Shown here: positions 8,667-18,068 of the stretch, piece after piece
How the letters are laid out: the number at the start of each line of letters is the position of its first letter
How positions within the stretch are numbered: position 1 is the stretch's first letter
Position numbers and translations under genes: made by a program
Assembly: GCF_009829325.1 (NCBI RefSeq)
Contig: NZ_VUOS01000019.1
Location: 62,001-126,000, forward strand
DNA length: 64,000 bases
Source: Nocardia sp. CY41
GTDB taxonomy: Bacteria; Actinomycetota; Actinomycetes; Mycobacteriales; Mycobacteriaceae
Direction of reading: 5' to 3'
The notes under the pieces: model-generated
What the model saw: the letters and a program-made list of their open reading frames with translations, nothing else
Databases searched by the model: none
What the model was told of the DNA's origin: nothing

Positions 8667-9500
8667 ATGACGGCCAGACGGACCGGGCCATTCACCATCG
8701 GTGACCGGGTGCAGCTGACCGATGCCAAAGGGCGCCTGTACACGGTGGTCTTGGAGCCGGGCAAGGAGTTCCACACCCATCGTGGCGGGATCAAGCACGA
8801 CAGCCTGATCGGCGCCGACGAGGGCAGCGTGGTGCACTCCACCAACGGCACGCCGTACCTCGCGCTGCGTCCGCTGCTGATCGACTACGTGCTGTCCATG
8901 CCGCGCGGCGCAGCGGTGATCTATCCCAAGGACGCCGCGCAGATCGTGCACGAGGGTGACATGTTCCCCGGGGCGCGCGTGCTCGAAGCCGGCGCGGGAT
9001 CCGGCGCGCTGACCTGCTCGCTGCTGCGGGCGGTCGGGCCGCAGGGGCAGGTGCTGTCCTACGAGATCCGCGCCGACCACGCCGAGCACGCGGTCCGCAA
9101 CGTGGAGACGTTCTTCGGTGAACGGCCTGCGAACTGGTCGCTGACCGTCGGCGATGTCGCCGGCTACACCGGAGAGCCGGTGGATCGCGCCGTGCTGGAC
9201 ATGCTCGCGCCGTGGGACGCGCTCCCGGCCGTGTCCAAGGCGCTGGTGCCCGGCGGCGTGCTGATCGTCTACGTCGCCACCGTCACGCAGTTGTCGAAGG
9301 TGGTCGAAGCGCTGCGCGAGCAGGAGTGCTGGACCGAGCCGCGATCGTGGGAGTCGCTGGTGCGGCCGTGGCATGTCGTCGGCCTCGCCGTGCGACCCGA
9401 ACACCGCATGCAGGGTCACACCGCCTTCCTGGTCAGCGCCCGCAGGCTCGCTGAGGGCACCGTCACGCCCAAGCCGCAGCGCAGGCCGTCGAAGGGCTGA
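8667..9500 (+). CDS. trmI: tRNA (adenine-58-N1)-methyltransferase
   Basis: Makes m1A58 in the T-loop of tRNA as a tetramer. The 277-residue protein has a small N-terminal beta domain (residues 1-75), then a class I methyltransferase with SAM motif VLEAGAGSGALT at 105-116 and the catalytic-loop region AVLDMLAPWDAL. It starts at ATG 8667, divergent from the nuclease gene. The length and motifs match Rv2118c of M. tuberculosis, which also lies near mpa. Confidence 0.95.
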   Translation: MTARRTGPFTIGDRVQLTDAKGRLYTVVLEPGKEFHTHRGGIKHDSLIGADEGSVVHSTNGTPYLALRPLLIDYVLSMPRGAAVIYPKDAAQIVHEGDMFPGARVLEAGAGSGALTCSLLRAVGPQGQVLSYEIRADHAEHAVRNVETFFGERPANWSLTVGDVAGYTGEPVDRAVLDMLAPWDALPAVSKALVPGGVLIVYVATVTQLSKVVEALREQECWTEPRSWESLVRPWHVVGLAVRPEHRMQGHTAFLVSARRLAEGTVTPKPQRRPSKG

Positions 9501-9537
9501 GCGCGGCCGGGCGGGGGCGAGCGGCGATCGGCGGGGC

Positions 9538-10050
9538 TCAGGCCGGGACGCAGGGCGCCTGCGCGAAGCCGAGCAGCAGGCAGCCGGCGGCGTCCGACAG
9601 CTTCCAGGTGCCGTCGACGTTCTCCCAGCTCAGCGGCACGGCGGGCGCCGCGCCGTGCGGGGAGGTGATGGTCACCTGCGCGTTCGCGGTATTGCCCTGG
9701 ACGGTGAGGTCGGCGACGGTGAAGGTGAGCGTGTAGCCTTGCAAGCCCTTGTTCATCTGGTCGATGTTCGCGGTGCGCTGCTCGCCGTTGACGATCAGCT
9801 TGGACTTCTCCGCGGTGGGTACATTCGAATCGGCGAACTTGCCCAGCATCGCCTGCAAGCTCTCGGCGGTCGGCGCGGCGGTCGCATGGTCGCCGTGATC
9901 GTGGGTACCCGAGGCGGCGGCGCTGGTGGTGGCCGAGGTCGCCGTAGCGGTGTCGTCGTCGGATCCGCAGGCCGCCAGTGCGCCGGAGATGGCCAGCGCC
10001 GCGGCGGCGGTGGCAAGGGATACACGCAGGGTTCTCGCGGGAAGGAGCAT
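9538..10050 (-). CDS. MTB12-like secreted lipoprotein
   Basis: A 170-residue lipoprotein: signal peptide of about 27 residues with lipobox LAAC (Cys28), a Thr/Ala/Ser linker containing a HDHGDH cluster, then a compact domain from about residue 60 that resembles the C-terminal domain of low-molecular-weight antigen MTB12 (NTF2-like fold). Two late cysteines (GCLLLGFAQAPC) can form the family disulfide. The His/Asp cluster could bind metal, but this is only a visual impression. It is convergent with trmI and divergent from mpa. Function in the cell envelope is unknown. Confidence 0.78.
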   Translation of the reverse strand: MLLPARTLRVSLATAAAALAISGALAACGSDDDTATATSATTSAAASGTHDHGDHATAAPTAESLQAMLGKFADSNVPTAEKSKLIVNGEQRTANIDQMNKGLQGYTLTFTVADLTVQGNTANAQVTITSPHGAAPAVPLSWENVDGTWKLSDAAGCLLLGFAQAPCVPA

Positions 10051-10229
10051 GGTCGGCAACCTTTCGGCTCGGGCGGCGAGCGGGCTCGCCAGGGTCGGGT
10101 TAGGGCAGGCTAACATGGTGGTCCGGCCGCCGATCGCGGCCCAGATGTGATCACCACGAAACCATGTCGGAAAGCGAGAACGGGTCGCGCCCGGTAGCGT
10201 TGATAGACCGGGACTGGGAGGAGCAGCAC

Positions 10230-11990
10230 ATGAGCCCCATCGAGAATTCGGATTCGGCGGCCTGGAGAGAGCTCGAGGCGGTACGCGCCGAGGCGGCTGC
10301 ACTCCGAAGGCAACTCGCCGACTCGCCAGATCGCACACGGGAATTGGAAGCCCGCATCGATTCGCTGACCATTCGCAACACGAAGCTGATGGACACCCTC
10401 AAGGAAGCGCGCCAGCAGTTGGTGGCGCTGCGTGAGGAGGTCGATCGGCTCGGTCAGCCGCCGAGCGGATACGGCATCCTGATCGGTGTGTACGACGATC
10501 AGACGGTCGACGTGTTCACTTCGGGTCGCAAGATGCGGTTGACGTGTTCACCGAACATCGAGACCTCGACGCTCGAATACGGTCAGACCGTCCGCCTCAA
10601 CGAGGCGCTCACGGTCGTCGAGGCCGGGCACTACGACGCGGTCGGCGAGATCGGCACCCTCCGGGAGATCCTCGACGACGGACGTCGCGCCCTGGTCGTC
10701 GGCCATGCCGACGAGGAGCGCGTGGTGTGGCTGGCCGGCCCGCTGGCGAAGGTCGCCGAGATGGACGACCTGGACGACCCTGATTCCCCCATTCGCAAGT
10801 TGCGGCCGGGCGACTCGCTGCTGGTGGACTCGAAGGCCGGTTTCGCCTTCGAGCGCATCCCCAAGGCCGAGGTCGAGGACCTGGTGCTGGAAGAGGTGCC
10901 CGACGTCGACTACAGCGACATCGGCGGTCTCGGCAGGCAGATCGAGCAGATCCGCGACGCGGTGGAGCTGCCGTTCCTGCACAAGGACCTGTTCCGCGAG
11001 TACGCGCTGCGCCCGCCGAAGGGCGTGCTGCTCTACGGTCCGCCCGGTTGCGGCAAGACGCTGATCGCCAAGGCGGTGGCCAACTCGCTGGCCAAGAAGA
11101 TCGCCGAGGCGCGCGGTGAGGATGCCAAGGAAGCCAAGTCGTACTTCCTGAACATCAAGGGCCCCGAGCTGCTCAACAAGTTCGTGGGCGAGACCGAGCG
11201 CCACATCCGGATCATCTTCCAGCGGGCGCGTGAGAAGGCGTCCGAGGGCACGCCGGTGATCGTGTTCTTCGACGAGATGGACTCGATCTTCCGCACCCGC
11301 GGCTCGGGTGTCTCCTCCGACGTGGAGACCACCGTGGTGCCCCAGCTGCTGTCGGAGATCGATGGCGTCGAGGGCTTGGAGAACGTCATCGTGATCGGCG
11401 CCTCCAACCGTGAGGACATGATCGATCCGGCGATCCTGCGGCCGGGCCGCTTGGACGTGAAGATCAAGATCGAGCGTCCCGACGCGGAGTCGGCGCAGGA
11501 TATCTTCTCGAAGTACCTCACCGAGCAGCTTCCTCTGCACGACGACGATCTGGCCGAGTTCGGCGGCGACAAGGGCCTGTGCATCCGCGCGATGATCGAA
11601 CGGGTCGTCGACCGGATGTACGCCGAGAGCGAGGACAACCGCTTCCTGGAGGTCACCTACGCCAACGGTGACAAAGAGGTCCTGTACTTCAAGGACTTCA
11701 ACTCCGGCGCCATGATCCAGAACATCGTGGACCGCTCCAAGAAGTACGCCATCAAGGCGGTGCTCGACACCGGCAATCCGGGTCTGCGGATCCAGCATCT
11801 CTACGATTCGATCGTGGACGAGTTCTCCGAGAACGAGGACTTGCCCAACACCACGAATCCGGATGACTGGGCGCGCATCTCGGGTAAGAAGGGCGAGCGG
11901 ATCGTCTACATCCGCACGCTGGTCACCGGCAAGAACGCCAGCGCCAGCCGCGCCATCGACACCGAGTCGAACACCGGTCAGTACCTGTAA
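10230..11990 (+). CDS. mpa: proteasome-associated AAA ATPase (ARC/Mpa)
   Basis: The ATPase ring that unfolds Pup-tagged proteins and feeds them into the 20S proteasome. The 586-residue chain has an N-terminal coiled coil (about residues 10-75), two OB folds, and an AAA module with Walker A GPPGCGKT near residue 270 and Walker B VIVFFDEMDS. It ends with the proteasome-docking motif GQYL. ATG 10230 is chosen because GGGAGGAG lies at 10217-10223 and the length then fits ARC of Rhodococcus; an upstream in-frame start at 10164 lacks such a site. The usual partners dop, pup and prcBA are absent downstream, where a terminator and unrelated genes follow. Confidence 0.96.
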   Translation: MSPIENSDSAAWRELEAVRAEAAALRRQLADSPDRTRELEARIDSLTIRNTKLMDTLKEARQQLVALREEVDRLGQPPSGYGILIGVYDDQTVDVFTSGRKMRLTCSPNIETSTLEYGQTVRLNEALTVVEAGHYDAVGEIGTLREILDDGRRALVVGHADEERVVWLAGPLAKVAEMDDLDDPDSPIRKLRPGDSLLVDSKAGFAFERIPKAEVEDLVLEEVPDVDYSDIGGLGRQIEQIRDAVELPFLHKDLFREYALRPPKGVLLYGPPGCGKTLIAKAVANSLAKKIAEARGEDAKEAKSYFLNIKGPELLNKFVGETERHIRIIFQRAREKASEGTPVIVFFDEMDSIFRTRGSGVSSDVETTVVPQLLSEIDGVEGLENVIVIGASNREDMIDPAILRPGRLDVKIKIERPDAESAQDIFSKYLTEQLPLHDDDLAEFGGDKGLCIRAMIERVVDRMYAESEDNRFLEVTYANGDKEVLYFKDFNSGAMIQNIVDRSKKYAIKAVLDTGNPGLRIQHLYDSIVDEFSENEDLPNTTNPDDWARISGKKGERIVYIRTLVTGKNASASRAIDTESNTGQYL

Positions 11991-12006
11991 GGTTCCGCCG
12001 GACCAC

Positions 12007-12040
12007 GAAGGGCCGCGTCTCTCCGGAGGCGCGGCCCTTC
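12007..12040 (+). terminator. strong terminator after mpa
   Basis: An 11-bp perfect GC-rich stem (12007-12017 with 12030-12040) and 12-base loop begins 17 bases after the mpa stop. It shows that mpa is transcribed as the last gene of its unit here. It may also act on the convergent sigma-factor gene. Confidence 0.8.
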
Positions 12041-12080
12041 ACTGTTCGTGCAGGAGCAGGTCGCCGCCGCCTCGTGCCGG

Positions 12081-13091
12081 TCACGCGGGCGGCGAGCCAG
12101 AAGGCAGTCGGTCGGGCAGGCCGAACCGCGGGTAGAGAGCGTCGAGGTGGAAACGGGTGATCCTGCCGATGCGGTCGCCCGCTGGTGTGAGCACGATCAG
12201 GCCGGCCGGAGTCGCGACCGGGCGCACCGCGTCGTCGAGGTAGGCGCCGAACGCGGGCAGGCCGTTGGCTCCCGTCGGCACCAGGTGGACGCGGCGCTCG
12301 CCACTGTAGGTGAAGGAAGCGGACAGGAATTCCGCGATCGCGGCCGGACCGTGGTACTCGTGTGGCGCGGGCGGCATCGAAAGCCACGCGTCGTCGGTCA
12401 GCAGCGCGATCACGCCTTCGACGTCGCCGGAGAGGTACGCTGCGGCGAAACGGCTTGCGAGAGCGCGTTCTTCGGGAGCGGCCTGGCGCGGAAGCGTCCG
12501 ACCTCGATGCCGGTCGAGCGACGCTCGTGCGCGTTGCAGGTGTCCCTTGACCACGGTGGGCGTGACGCCGAGGATGTCGGCCACCTCGGCGACGGGGAAG
12601 CCGAGGACGTCGCGCAGCACCAGGATCGCGGCTTGGCGCGGCGGTAGTCGCTGCAACCCCATGACGAAGGCCAGCTCGACCGCTTCGGTGGCCACGTAGC
12701 GGGCCTCCGGGCCGGGCGCGGGATCGGCAATGTCGATCTTGCTGTCGGGGTATGGCTGCAACCAGCGCACTTCGTCCCGGCGGGTGGGTTCGGGCGGCGA
12801 GAACGGCGGCACCGGCTCGGGCGGCATCCGGCGGCGGGCGTCCCGCAGCGCGTTGAGGCACCGGTTGGTGGCGATGCGGTACAGCCACGAGCGCAGCGAC
12901 GACTGTTGCCGGAAGCCGGGCAGGCCGCGCCAAGCCGCGAGCAAGGTCTCCTGCACCATGTCCTCGGCATCGGTCATCGAGCCGAGCAGCCGGTAGCAGT
13001 GCAGTTCCAACTCGCGCCGGTGCGGGTCGGTGAGGGTCCGAAACGCCGACTCGTCGCCCGCGCATGCCCGTTCCAGGGTCTTCTGCTGCAC
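12081..13091 (-). CDS. ECF-type RNA polymerase sigma factor with C-terminal SnoaL domain (SigG-like)
   Basis: A 336-residue sigma-70 factor of the extracytoplasmic-function class. Region 2 (LHCYRLLGSMTDAEDMVQET, about residues 30-50) binds the -10 element and core polymerase; region 4 (about 140-190, with LRDVLGFPVAEVADILG) is the -35 helix-turn-helix. Residues about 210-330 form an NTF2/SnoaL-like domain, typical of the SigG/TIGR02960 group in which the tail tunes activity in place of a classical anti-sigma factor. The start is GTG 13091. A SnoaL-like protein is encoded divergently 104 bases away and is a plausible target or partner. Confidence 0.9.
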   Translation of the reverse strand: MQQKTLERACAGDESAFRTLTDPHRRELELHCYRLLGSMTDAEDMVQETLLAAWRGLPGFRQQSSLRSWLYRIATNRCLNALRDARRRMPPEPVPPFSPPEPTRRDEVRWLQPYPDSKIDIADPAPGPEARYVATEAVELAFVMGLQRLPPRQAAILVLRDVLGFPVAEVADILGVTPTVVKGHLQRARASLDRHRGRTLPRQAAPEERALASRFAAAYLSGDVEGVIALLTDDAWLSMPPAPHEYHGPAAIAEFLSASFTYSGERRVHLVPTGANGLPAFGAYLDDAVRPVATPAGLIVLTPAGDRIGRITRFHLDALYPRFGLPDRLPSGSPPA

Positions 13092-13195
13092 GCCGTCGAT
13101 GGTGCCAGTTCGCCGTCGGGCGTTCCATCGGGCCCGTTCCCGGTGTCACTACCTACAGCACGGCGAAGCGCCGATGCTCACCGGAAGGAGACACC

Positions 13196-13561
13196 ATGTC
13201 CGAACCCATCGCTCTGCGGACTTCGCTCGCGTTCTATCGCGCCTGGACCGGTCACGATTTCGACGACGCCATGACCTACGTCGCCGACGACATCATCTGC
13301 GACGCCCCCGCCGGGCGGATCGCCGGAGCCGCGGCGTTCCGCGATTTCCTCGAACCGTTCAGCCGGATCCTCACCGACTCGACCTTGCTGGCCTCGTTCG
13401 GTGACGACCGCACCGCGCTGCTGATGTACGACACGGTGACCGTTCCGGTTCCGAACGCGCCCGGCGCGGAGTGGCACAAGGTGGTCGACGGACGGATCAC
13501 GTATGTCCGGATCATCTTCGACCGTGCGCCGTTCGACGCGGCTCGGGCCGCCGCGCGCTGA
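13196..13561 (+). CDS. SnoaL-like NTF2-fold protein
   Basis: A 121-residue single-domain protein. The pattern LAFYRAWTGHDFDDAMTYVA, followed by a GAAAFRDFLEPF helix and a curved sheet ending VDGRITYVRIIFD, is typical of SnoaL-like/DUF-type NTF2 folds that bind small hydrophobic ligands. ATG 13196 follows a strong GGAAGGAG. It faces the SnoaL-tailed sigma factor across a short divergent promoter region, so control by that sigma factor is likely (inference). No catalytic residues can be assigned. Confidence 0.8.
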   Translation: MSEPIALRTSLAFYRAWTGHDFDDAMTYVADDIICDAPAGRIAGAAAFRDFLEPFSRILTDSTLLASFGDDRTALLMYDTVTVPVPNAPGAEWHKVVDGRITYVRIIFDRAPFDAARAAAR

Positions 13562-13589
13562 ATCGGCGTAGGCCGCTCGTGCTAATATT

Positions 13590-13603
13590 TGGCCATGCGG
13601 CCA
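13590..13603. promoter_or_regulatory. candidate TetR operator overlapping the tetR start codon
   Basis: A TGGCC-ATGC-GGCCA inverted repeat (5-bp arms, 4-base spacer) covers the start codon at 13595. An AT-rich stretch (GCTAATATTT) just upstream could be the -10 region. The position fits autorepression by the TetR-type product, but the arms are short and the call rests on position. Confidence 0.35.
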
Positions 13604-14230
13604 GAAAATAGTACGGGTGGCCAACGCGGATCGTTCATCGAGGAGGCGCGGCGACGGCAGATCATCGCCGCGGCGGTGGAGGTGATCTCTCGAGTCGGGT
13701 ACGCCAACGCCTCGCTGGCACGGATCGCCGAGCACGCGGGTATCTCCAAAGGAGTCATCTCCTACCACTTCGAGGGCAAGGACGACCTGATGACGCAGCT
13801 GGTGGTCCAGCTGTACGTCTCGGCGGCGGAGTACATCGCGCCACGGGTGGCCGCGGCGGTCGGCGCGCGCGAGAGCCTGCTGGCCTATCTCGCATCGAAT
13901 CTCGGCTTCATCGAAGCGAATACGACTTACGTGGCCGCGCTGGTGGAGGTCGTGACGAATCTGCGCGACGCGGAGGGCCACCCGAAATTCGCTTCCGCAG
14001 ACGGGGAACGCGACATCATCGCGCCGCTGGTCGACATCATGACCGACGGGCAGCGCACCGGGGAGTTCGGCGAGTTCGATCCACTGTTGATGGCCAAGTC
14101 GATCCGCGACGCCATCGACGGCGCGGCGGGACGTGCCGTGCGGGAACCGGACTTCGCGATGGACGCCTACTCGGCGCATCTGTGCAGGTTGTTCGACACG
14201 GCGACGCGCAAGGCGAGCGAGCATGACTGA
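13595..14230 (+). CDS. TetR/AcrR-family transcriptional regulator
   Basis: A 211-residue repressor. The N-terminal helix-turn-helix lies at about residues 20-60 (RIAEHAGISKGVISYHF recognition region), followed by an all-helical ligand-binding domain. ATG 13595 is preferred to TTG 13589. Its stop overlaps the start of the GT39 gene (ATG 14223, TGA 14228-14230), so the two are cotranscribed and the regulator probably controls this pair. The ligand is unknown. Confidence 0.93.
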   Translation: MRPENSTGGQRGSFIEEARRRQIIAAAVEVISRVGYANASLARIAEHAGISKGVISYHFEGKDDLMTQLVVQLYVSAAEYIAPRVAAAVGARESLLAYLASNLGFIEANTTYVAALVEVVTNLRDAEGHPKFASADGERDIIAPLVDIMTDGQRTGEFGEFDPLLMAKSIRDAIDGAAGRAVREPDFAMDAYSAHLCRLFDTATRKASEHD

Positions 14231-15746
14231 AGTGCAGAATCGCGCACGGCGGCAGGTGGATCCCGGCGAACCGCTGCCTCCGTTCGCCCTCGGCGGAGTG
14301 GGCGCGGTAGCGGCGCTCGGCGCGCTGGCGCTGCTCGTCTCGATCGGGAGGTATGGATTCTTCGGTGACGAACTGTATTTCGTCGCCGCTGGGCGCAGAC
14401 TCGCCGTCGGCTATGCCGATCAGGGGCCGGTGCTGCCGGCGATCGCCCGGATGATGGATCTGCTCGCCCCGGGCTCCCTGGTGGCGCTCCGCCTTCCGGC
14501 TGTGCTTGCCACCGTGGCCGCGGTGGTGATCACCGCCTCGATCGCCAGGGAGTTCGGTGGCGGCCGCGCGGCGCAGGTGCTGGCCGCGGCGGCCTACGCC
14601 ACCTCGCCGTTCCTGCTGGTACAAGGCGACCAACTGGCCACCAACACGATCGATACCGCACTCTGGGTGGTGGTGAGTTGGCTGGTGGTCCGCTGGGTCC
14701 GCACCCGCCACGACGGCCTGCTGGCGGCGGCTGCGCTGGTCACCGCGGTCGACATGCAGGTCAAGTGGCTGATCCCGTTCTTCTGGATCGCCCTCGCGAT
14801 CGGGGTGGCGGTCTACGGACCGCGTGAGCTGCTGCGCCGCCCCGCACTGTGGTGCGGCGGCGCCGTAGTCGTGCTGACCTCTGCGCCTGGCCTGGTGTGG
14901 CAGGCGGCGCACGGGTGGCCGCAGCTACGCCTGGGTGGAGCGGTCGCCGCCGAGCAGGCCACGATCGGCGGTCGCTCCGTCTGGCTGCCGCTGGCGCTCG
15001 CCGCCGCCGGTCTGATCGGCGGTCTGCTGCTGGTCTACGGAGTGTGGACACTGTGGCGGGTGGAGTCCTGGCGGCCCTACCGGTTCCTCGGGCTGCTGCC
15101 GATAGTGCTGGTCGTGGTCTTCATCGCGACGAACGGACGTCCGTACTACGCGACGGGCTGCTACGGAGTGCTGATCGCGGCGGGGGCGGTGCGGTGGACG
15201 GAGAACCGGCGTCGCTCGCGCACGATCGTCACCGTGCCGTTGCTCGCGCTGTCCGTCGCCCTGGTGGCATTTTCCCTGCCACTGCGCCCGGAGTCCGCTG
15301 TCGAGCCGGTCGACACGCAGGCTCAGGCAGGCTTGGAGATCGCGCTCTACGGGCGATTCGGCTGGTCGGAACTCGCGGCGGGAACAGCGGCGGCCTACCG
15401 TGCGCTGCCGGAGCCGGAGCGATCGTCGTCCGTGGTGATCACCGATTCATATTGGCAGGCAAGCGCTTTGGACGTCCATCGAGCCCGGTACGGGCTGCCC
15501 GCCGTCTACAGTCCGAATCGTGGTTTCGGCTACTTCGGCACCCCGCCCGATACGGCCACGACAGTGCTCTGGGTGGGCGGCACCGAGGCCGACGTGCGCG
15601 CGCACTGCGTCGAGGTCACCGCGGTGGGGCAGGTCGACGCCCGGCTCGGATATCCCGGTGTCACCCGTGGCGTCACCATCTGGCGCTGCGCGCAACCACG
15701 TGCGCCGTGGTCGCGATACTGGCCGGACATGCTGCGGCTGAACTGA
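14223..15746 (+). CDS. GT39/ArnT-like polyprenol-dependent glycosyltransferase
   Basis: A 507-residue membrane protein of the PMT/ArnT superfamily. The first loop contains the catalytic acidic signature GFFGDELYFVAAGRRLAVGY (Asp-Glu after the first helix) and DQGPVLPA, both characteristic of GT39 family PMT_2 domains. About ten transmembrane helices follow, then a soluble extracytoplasmic tail from about residue 350. Such enzymes transfer sugars from polyprenyl phosphate to lipids or proteins outside the membrane. The start overlaps the tetR stop by eight bases. It is convergent with the acyltransferase-3 gene after only nine bases. Confidence 0.88.
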   Translation: MTEVQNRARRQVDPGEPLPPFALGGVGAVAALGALALLVSIGRYGFFGDELYFVAAGRRLAVGYADQGPVLPAIARMMDLLAPGSLVALRLPAVLATVAAVVITASIAREFGGGRAAQVLAAAAYATSPFLLVQGDQLATNTIDTALWVVVSWLVVRWVRTRHDGLLAAAALVTAVDMQVKWLIPFFWIALAIGVAVYGPRELLRRPALWCGGAVVVLTSAPGLVWQAAHGWPQLRLGGAVAAEQATIGGRSVWLPLALAAAGLIGGLLLVYGVWTLWRVESWRPYRFLGLLPIVLVVVFIATNGRPYYATGCYGVLIAAGAVRWTENRRRSRTIVTVPLLALSVALVAFSLPLRPESAVEPVDTQAQAGLEIALYGRFGWSELAAGTAAAYRALPEPERSSSVVITDSYWQASALDVHRARYGLPAVYSPNRGFGYFGTPPDTATTVLWVGGTEADVRAHCVEVTAVGQVDARLGYPGVTRGVTIWRCAQPRAPWSRYWPDMLRLN

Positions 15747-15755
15747 TGCCGCGGT

Positions 15756-17861
15756 TCACCACCAGCCGAGGATCGGTGACAAGTGCCTGCCGAGTTCCGG
15801 CGCGAGCGAGCGTGAATAGCTGGCGGTGAGGTGGTGCTCGTCGTGATAGATGAGGACGTTGCCCTCCGCGACCGCGCATACGTCGCGTTCGCACAGCGCG
15901 TCGGATAGATCCAACGGGAACACGTTGGGGAACGCGGCGGCGAACTCCAGTGCCGGGTTGACCATGTCCAGCGCCTCCGCGCGCGGCATTCCGCAACTGA
16001 TCCGATCGCCCTGCTGGGCGAGGCAATCGATGGCCCGGTACCGCACGCCGTCGCGGCGCAGCCATGGCGTGTCGCGGATGGCGAGCACGTTGAGCCCGCG
16101 GTCGGACAGCCGGGTCCAGACGTCCAGATAGTCGGCCGGGGTCTCGTCGCCCGCGCCGTCGCGCGGGCGGGTCGCCGTGGTGAAGACCCACTCCGGGCGT
16201 TCGACGCCCAAGCGGTCGATCACTTCCACGGACCAGTCACGGCAATCCGGGTTGGCCTCGCCCTTGTACATCGGTTCCGCCGCCACGGTCAGCGGGCAGC
16301 CCATCTTCAGATAGACCTCGACCCGGAACGCGTGCTCACGGGCGAGCTGGTCGAGGGCGGGCACCCAGTGCTCGGCATGCGAACTGCCCACCACCGCGAC
16401 GGTGCGCTGCGCGCCCGCGTCCCCGTAGGTGCAGGTGACGACGTCGCGGGTGTCCCAGTCCGCGATGCAACCGTCGCGTGACGGGTAGGCGGCATCCGCG
16501 GGCGCTTCGTACACGGACGGGCGCATCGCGGCCTCGGGCGTGCTGGCACCGCTGACCAGCGCCTCCGCGCCGGGATAACGCATCGAGTCCAGCGACGCCA
16601 CCGCCCGAGGCGGATTCGCTTCGGTGACCACCTGCTCGCCCACCGACGCCGCGAGCACCGCGATGCCGAGCGCTGCGACCAGCCGGCCGGTGCGGACGGC
16701 GCGGGCAGGCGTCTGCGGGGCCGGGCGGCCGGACCGCATCCGCAGCGGCTCCTCGATGAAACGGTTCGTCAGGTGGGCGAGCGCCAGCGACGCCGCGATA
16801 ACGCCCAGGCCGACGCCCAGCCCCGCGGTCGCGGCTCCGGTCCGCGCCAACACGAAGATCAGGATCGGCCAATGCCACAGGTACAGCGCGTAGGACAGTT
16901 CGCCGAGCCGCACCGCGGCCTGCGCGCCGAGCAGCCGATTGGGCAGCGGTTGCCGGTCGGCGGGCAGGCCGGCGCCCGAGACGATCAGCGCCAGCGCGGC
17001 GCCGACCGGCACCAGCGCCGCCGGACCGGGAAATCGGTCGGCGCCGTCGATCCACCACCCGCAGGTGAGGACCGCGACCGCGCCGAGCACGGCCGCCGCG
17101 ACCCGGACGGCGCGCGGCGGGGACAGCCAGGGCGCTGCGACCGCAAGCAGCGCTCCGGCCAGCAGTTCCCAGGCACGGGCGAAACTGTCGTAGTAATTCC
17201 AGCCCTGATGGACCGCGGCGCCGTGCGCGGCGTAGCAGAAGGAGGCCGCGGCGCCCGCGGCCAGCGCGACGGCCAACACGGGACGCAGCGCCCCGGGGCG
17301 CGCGAAACGCCGGCACAGGCCCGCTGCGGACGCCACGCCGAGCAGCGCCAGGAGGTAGAACTGCGACTGCACCGCCATCGACCACAGATGCTGGAGCGGG
17401 CTCACCGACGGATCGGCGGCCAGGTAGTCCGACCAGGACAGCGCCAGGTACCAGTTCTGGTAGTACAGCAGCGATGCCAGGGTCTGCGCCGCCATCTCGT
17501 CCCACTGGGTGAACGGGCGCAGCAGCACGGTCGCCGCGACGACGGCGCAGAGGAGCGTCACCAGCGCGGGGAGCAGTCTGCGGGCGAGCCTGCGCGCGGT
17601 GTGCGCGATGCGGACCGTGCCCGCGGACTCCGCGCCGCGCAGCAGTGAGCCGGTGAAGAAGAAGCCGGACAGCACCAGGAACACGTCCACGCCGCCCGAC
17701 ACCCGGCCGAACCAGATGTGGAACGCCACGACCAGCGCGATCGCCACGCCACGCAGGCCGTCCAGATCGCGCCGATACGCTCCGGCCGTCCGCGGCGGCG
17801 CTGTCGCGGTGGCGACCGCACCCGGTGCGAGGAATCGATGCACCGCTCGTGTGACTGTCAC
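15756..17861 (-). CDS. acyltransferase 3 with fused SGNH domain (OafA/YrhL-like)
   Basis: A 701-residue membrane acyltransferase. Residues about 25-400 are the acyltransferase-3 domain with about ten helices; its catalytic His lies in ALVVAFHIWFG and the RxLDGLRG motif is at the start. The C-terminal extracytoplasmic SGNH hydrolase-like domain has VVGSSHAEHW as block I and DEHHLT as the Asp-x-x-His block. Such fusions move acetyl groups from cytoplasmic acetyl-CoA to surface glycans or glycolipids. The neighbouring GT39 gene is also envelope-related, but the two are convergent. Confidence 0.9.
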   Translation of the reverse strand: MTVTRAVHRFLAPGAVATATAPPRTAGAYRRDLDGLRGVAIALVVAFHIWFGRVSGGVDVFLVLSGFFFTGSLLRGAESAGTVRIAHTARRLARRLLPALVTLLCAVVAATVLLRPFTQWDEMAAQTLASLLYYQNWYLALSWSDYLAADPSVSPLQHLWSMAVQSQFYLLALLGVASAAGLCRRFARPGALRPVLAVALAAGAAASFCYAAHGAAVHQGWNYYDSFARAWELLAGALLAVAAPWLSPPRAVRVAAAVLGAVAVLTCGWWIDGADRFPGPAALVPVGAALALIVSGAGLPADRQPLPNRLLGAQAAVRLGELSYALYLWHWPILIFVLARTGAATAGLGVGLGVIAASLALAHLTNRFIEEPLRMRSGRPAPQTPARAVRTGRLVAALGIAVLAASVGEQVVTEANPPRAVASLDSMRYPGAEALVSGASTPEAAMRPSVYEAPADAAYPSRDGCIADWDTRDVVTCTYGDAGAQRTVAVVGSSHAEHWVPALDQLAREHAFRVEVYLKMGCPLTVAAEPMYKGEANPDCRDWSVEVIDRLGVERPEWVFTTATRPRDGAGDETPADYLDVWTRLSDRGLNVLAIRDTPWLRRDGVRYRAIDCLAQQGDRISCGMPRAEALDMVNPALEFAAAFPNVFPLDLSDALCERDVCAVAEGNVLIYHDEHHLTASYSRSLAPELGRHLSPILGWW

Positions 17862-18068
17862 CGGATCCGTATGGCGCGGTCGCTGCGGGAACGGAAGGCA
17901 ACGGTTGGGCGACGGGGCGATGTACGGGACACGTCATCTCTCTTATCACGCACGGGGAACGCCGGTCCAACTCACACGGCGGCGATGGGGTGCGGAAACG
18001 ACCCCGGAATTCGGACAAATCGGTCGCCTGTCGACCGGGCTCCTGCCGCCGGTCGTTAGGGTGGAGGC

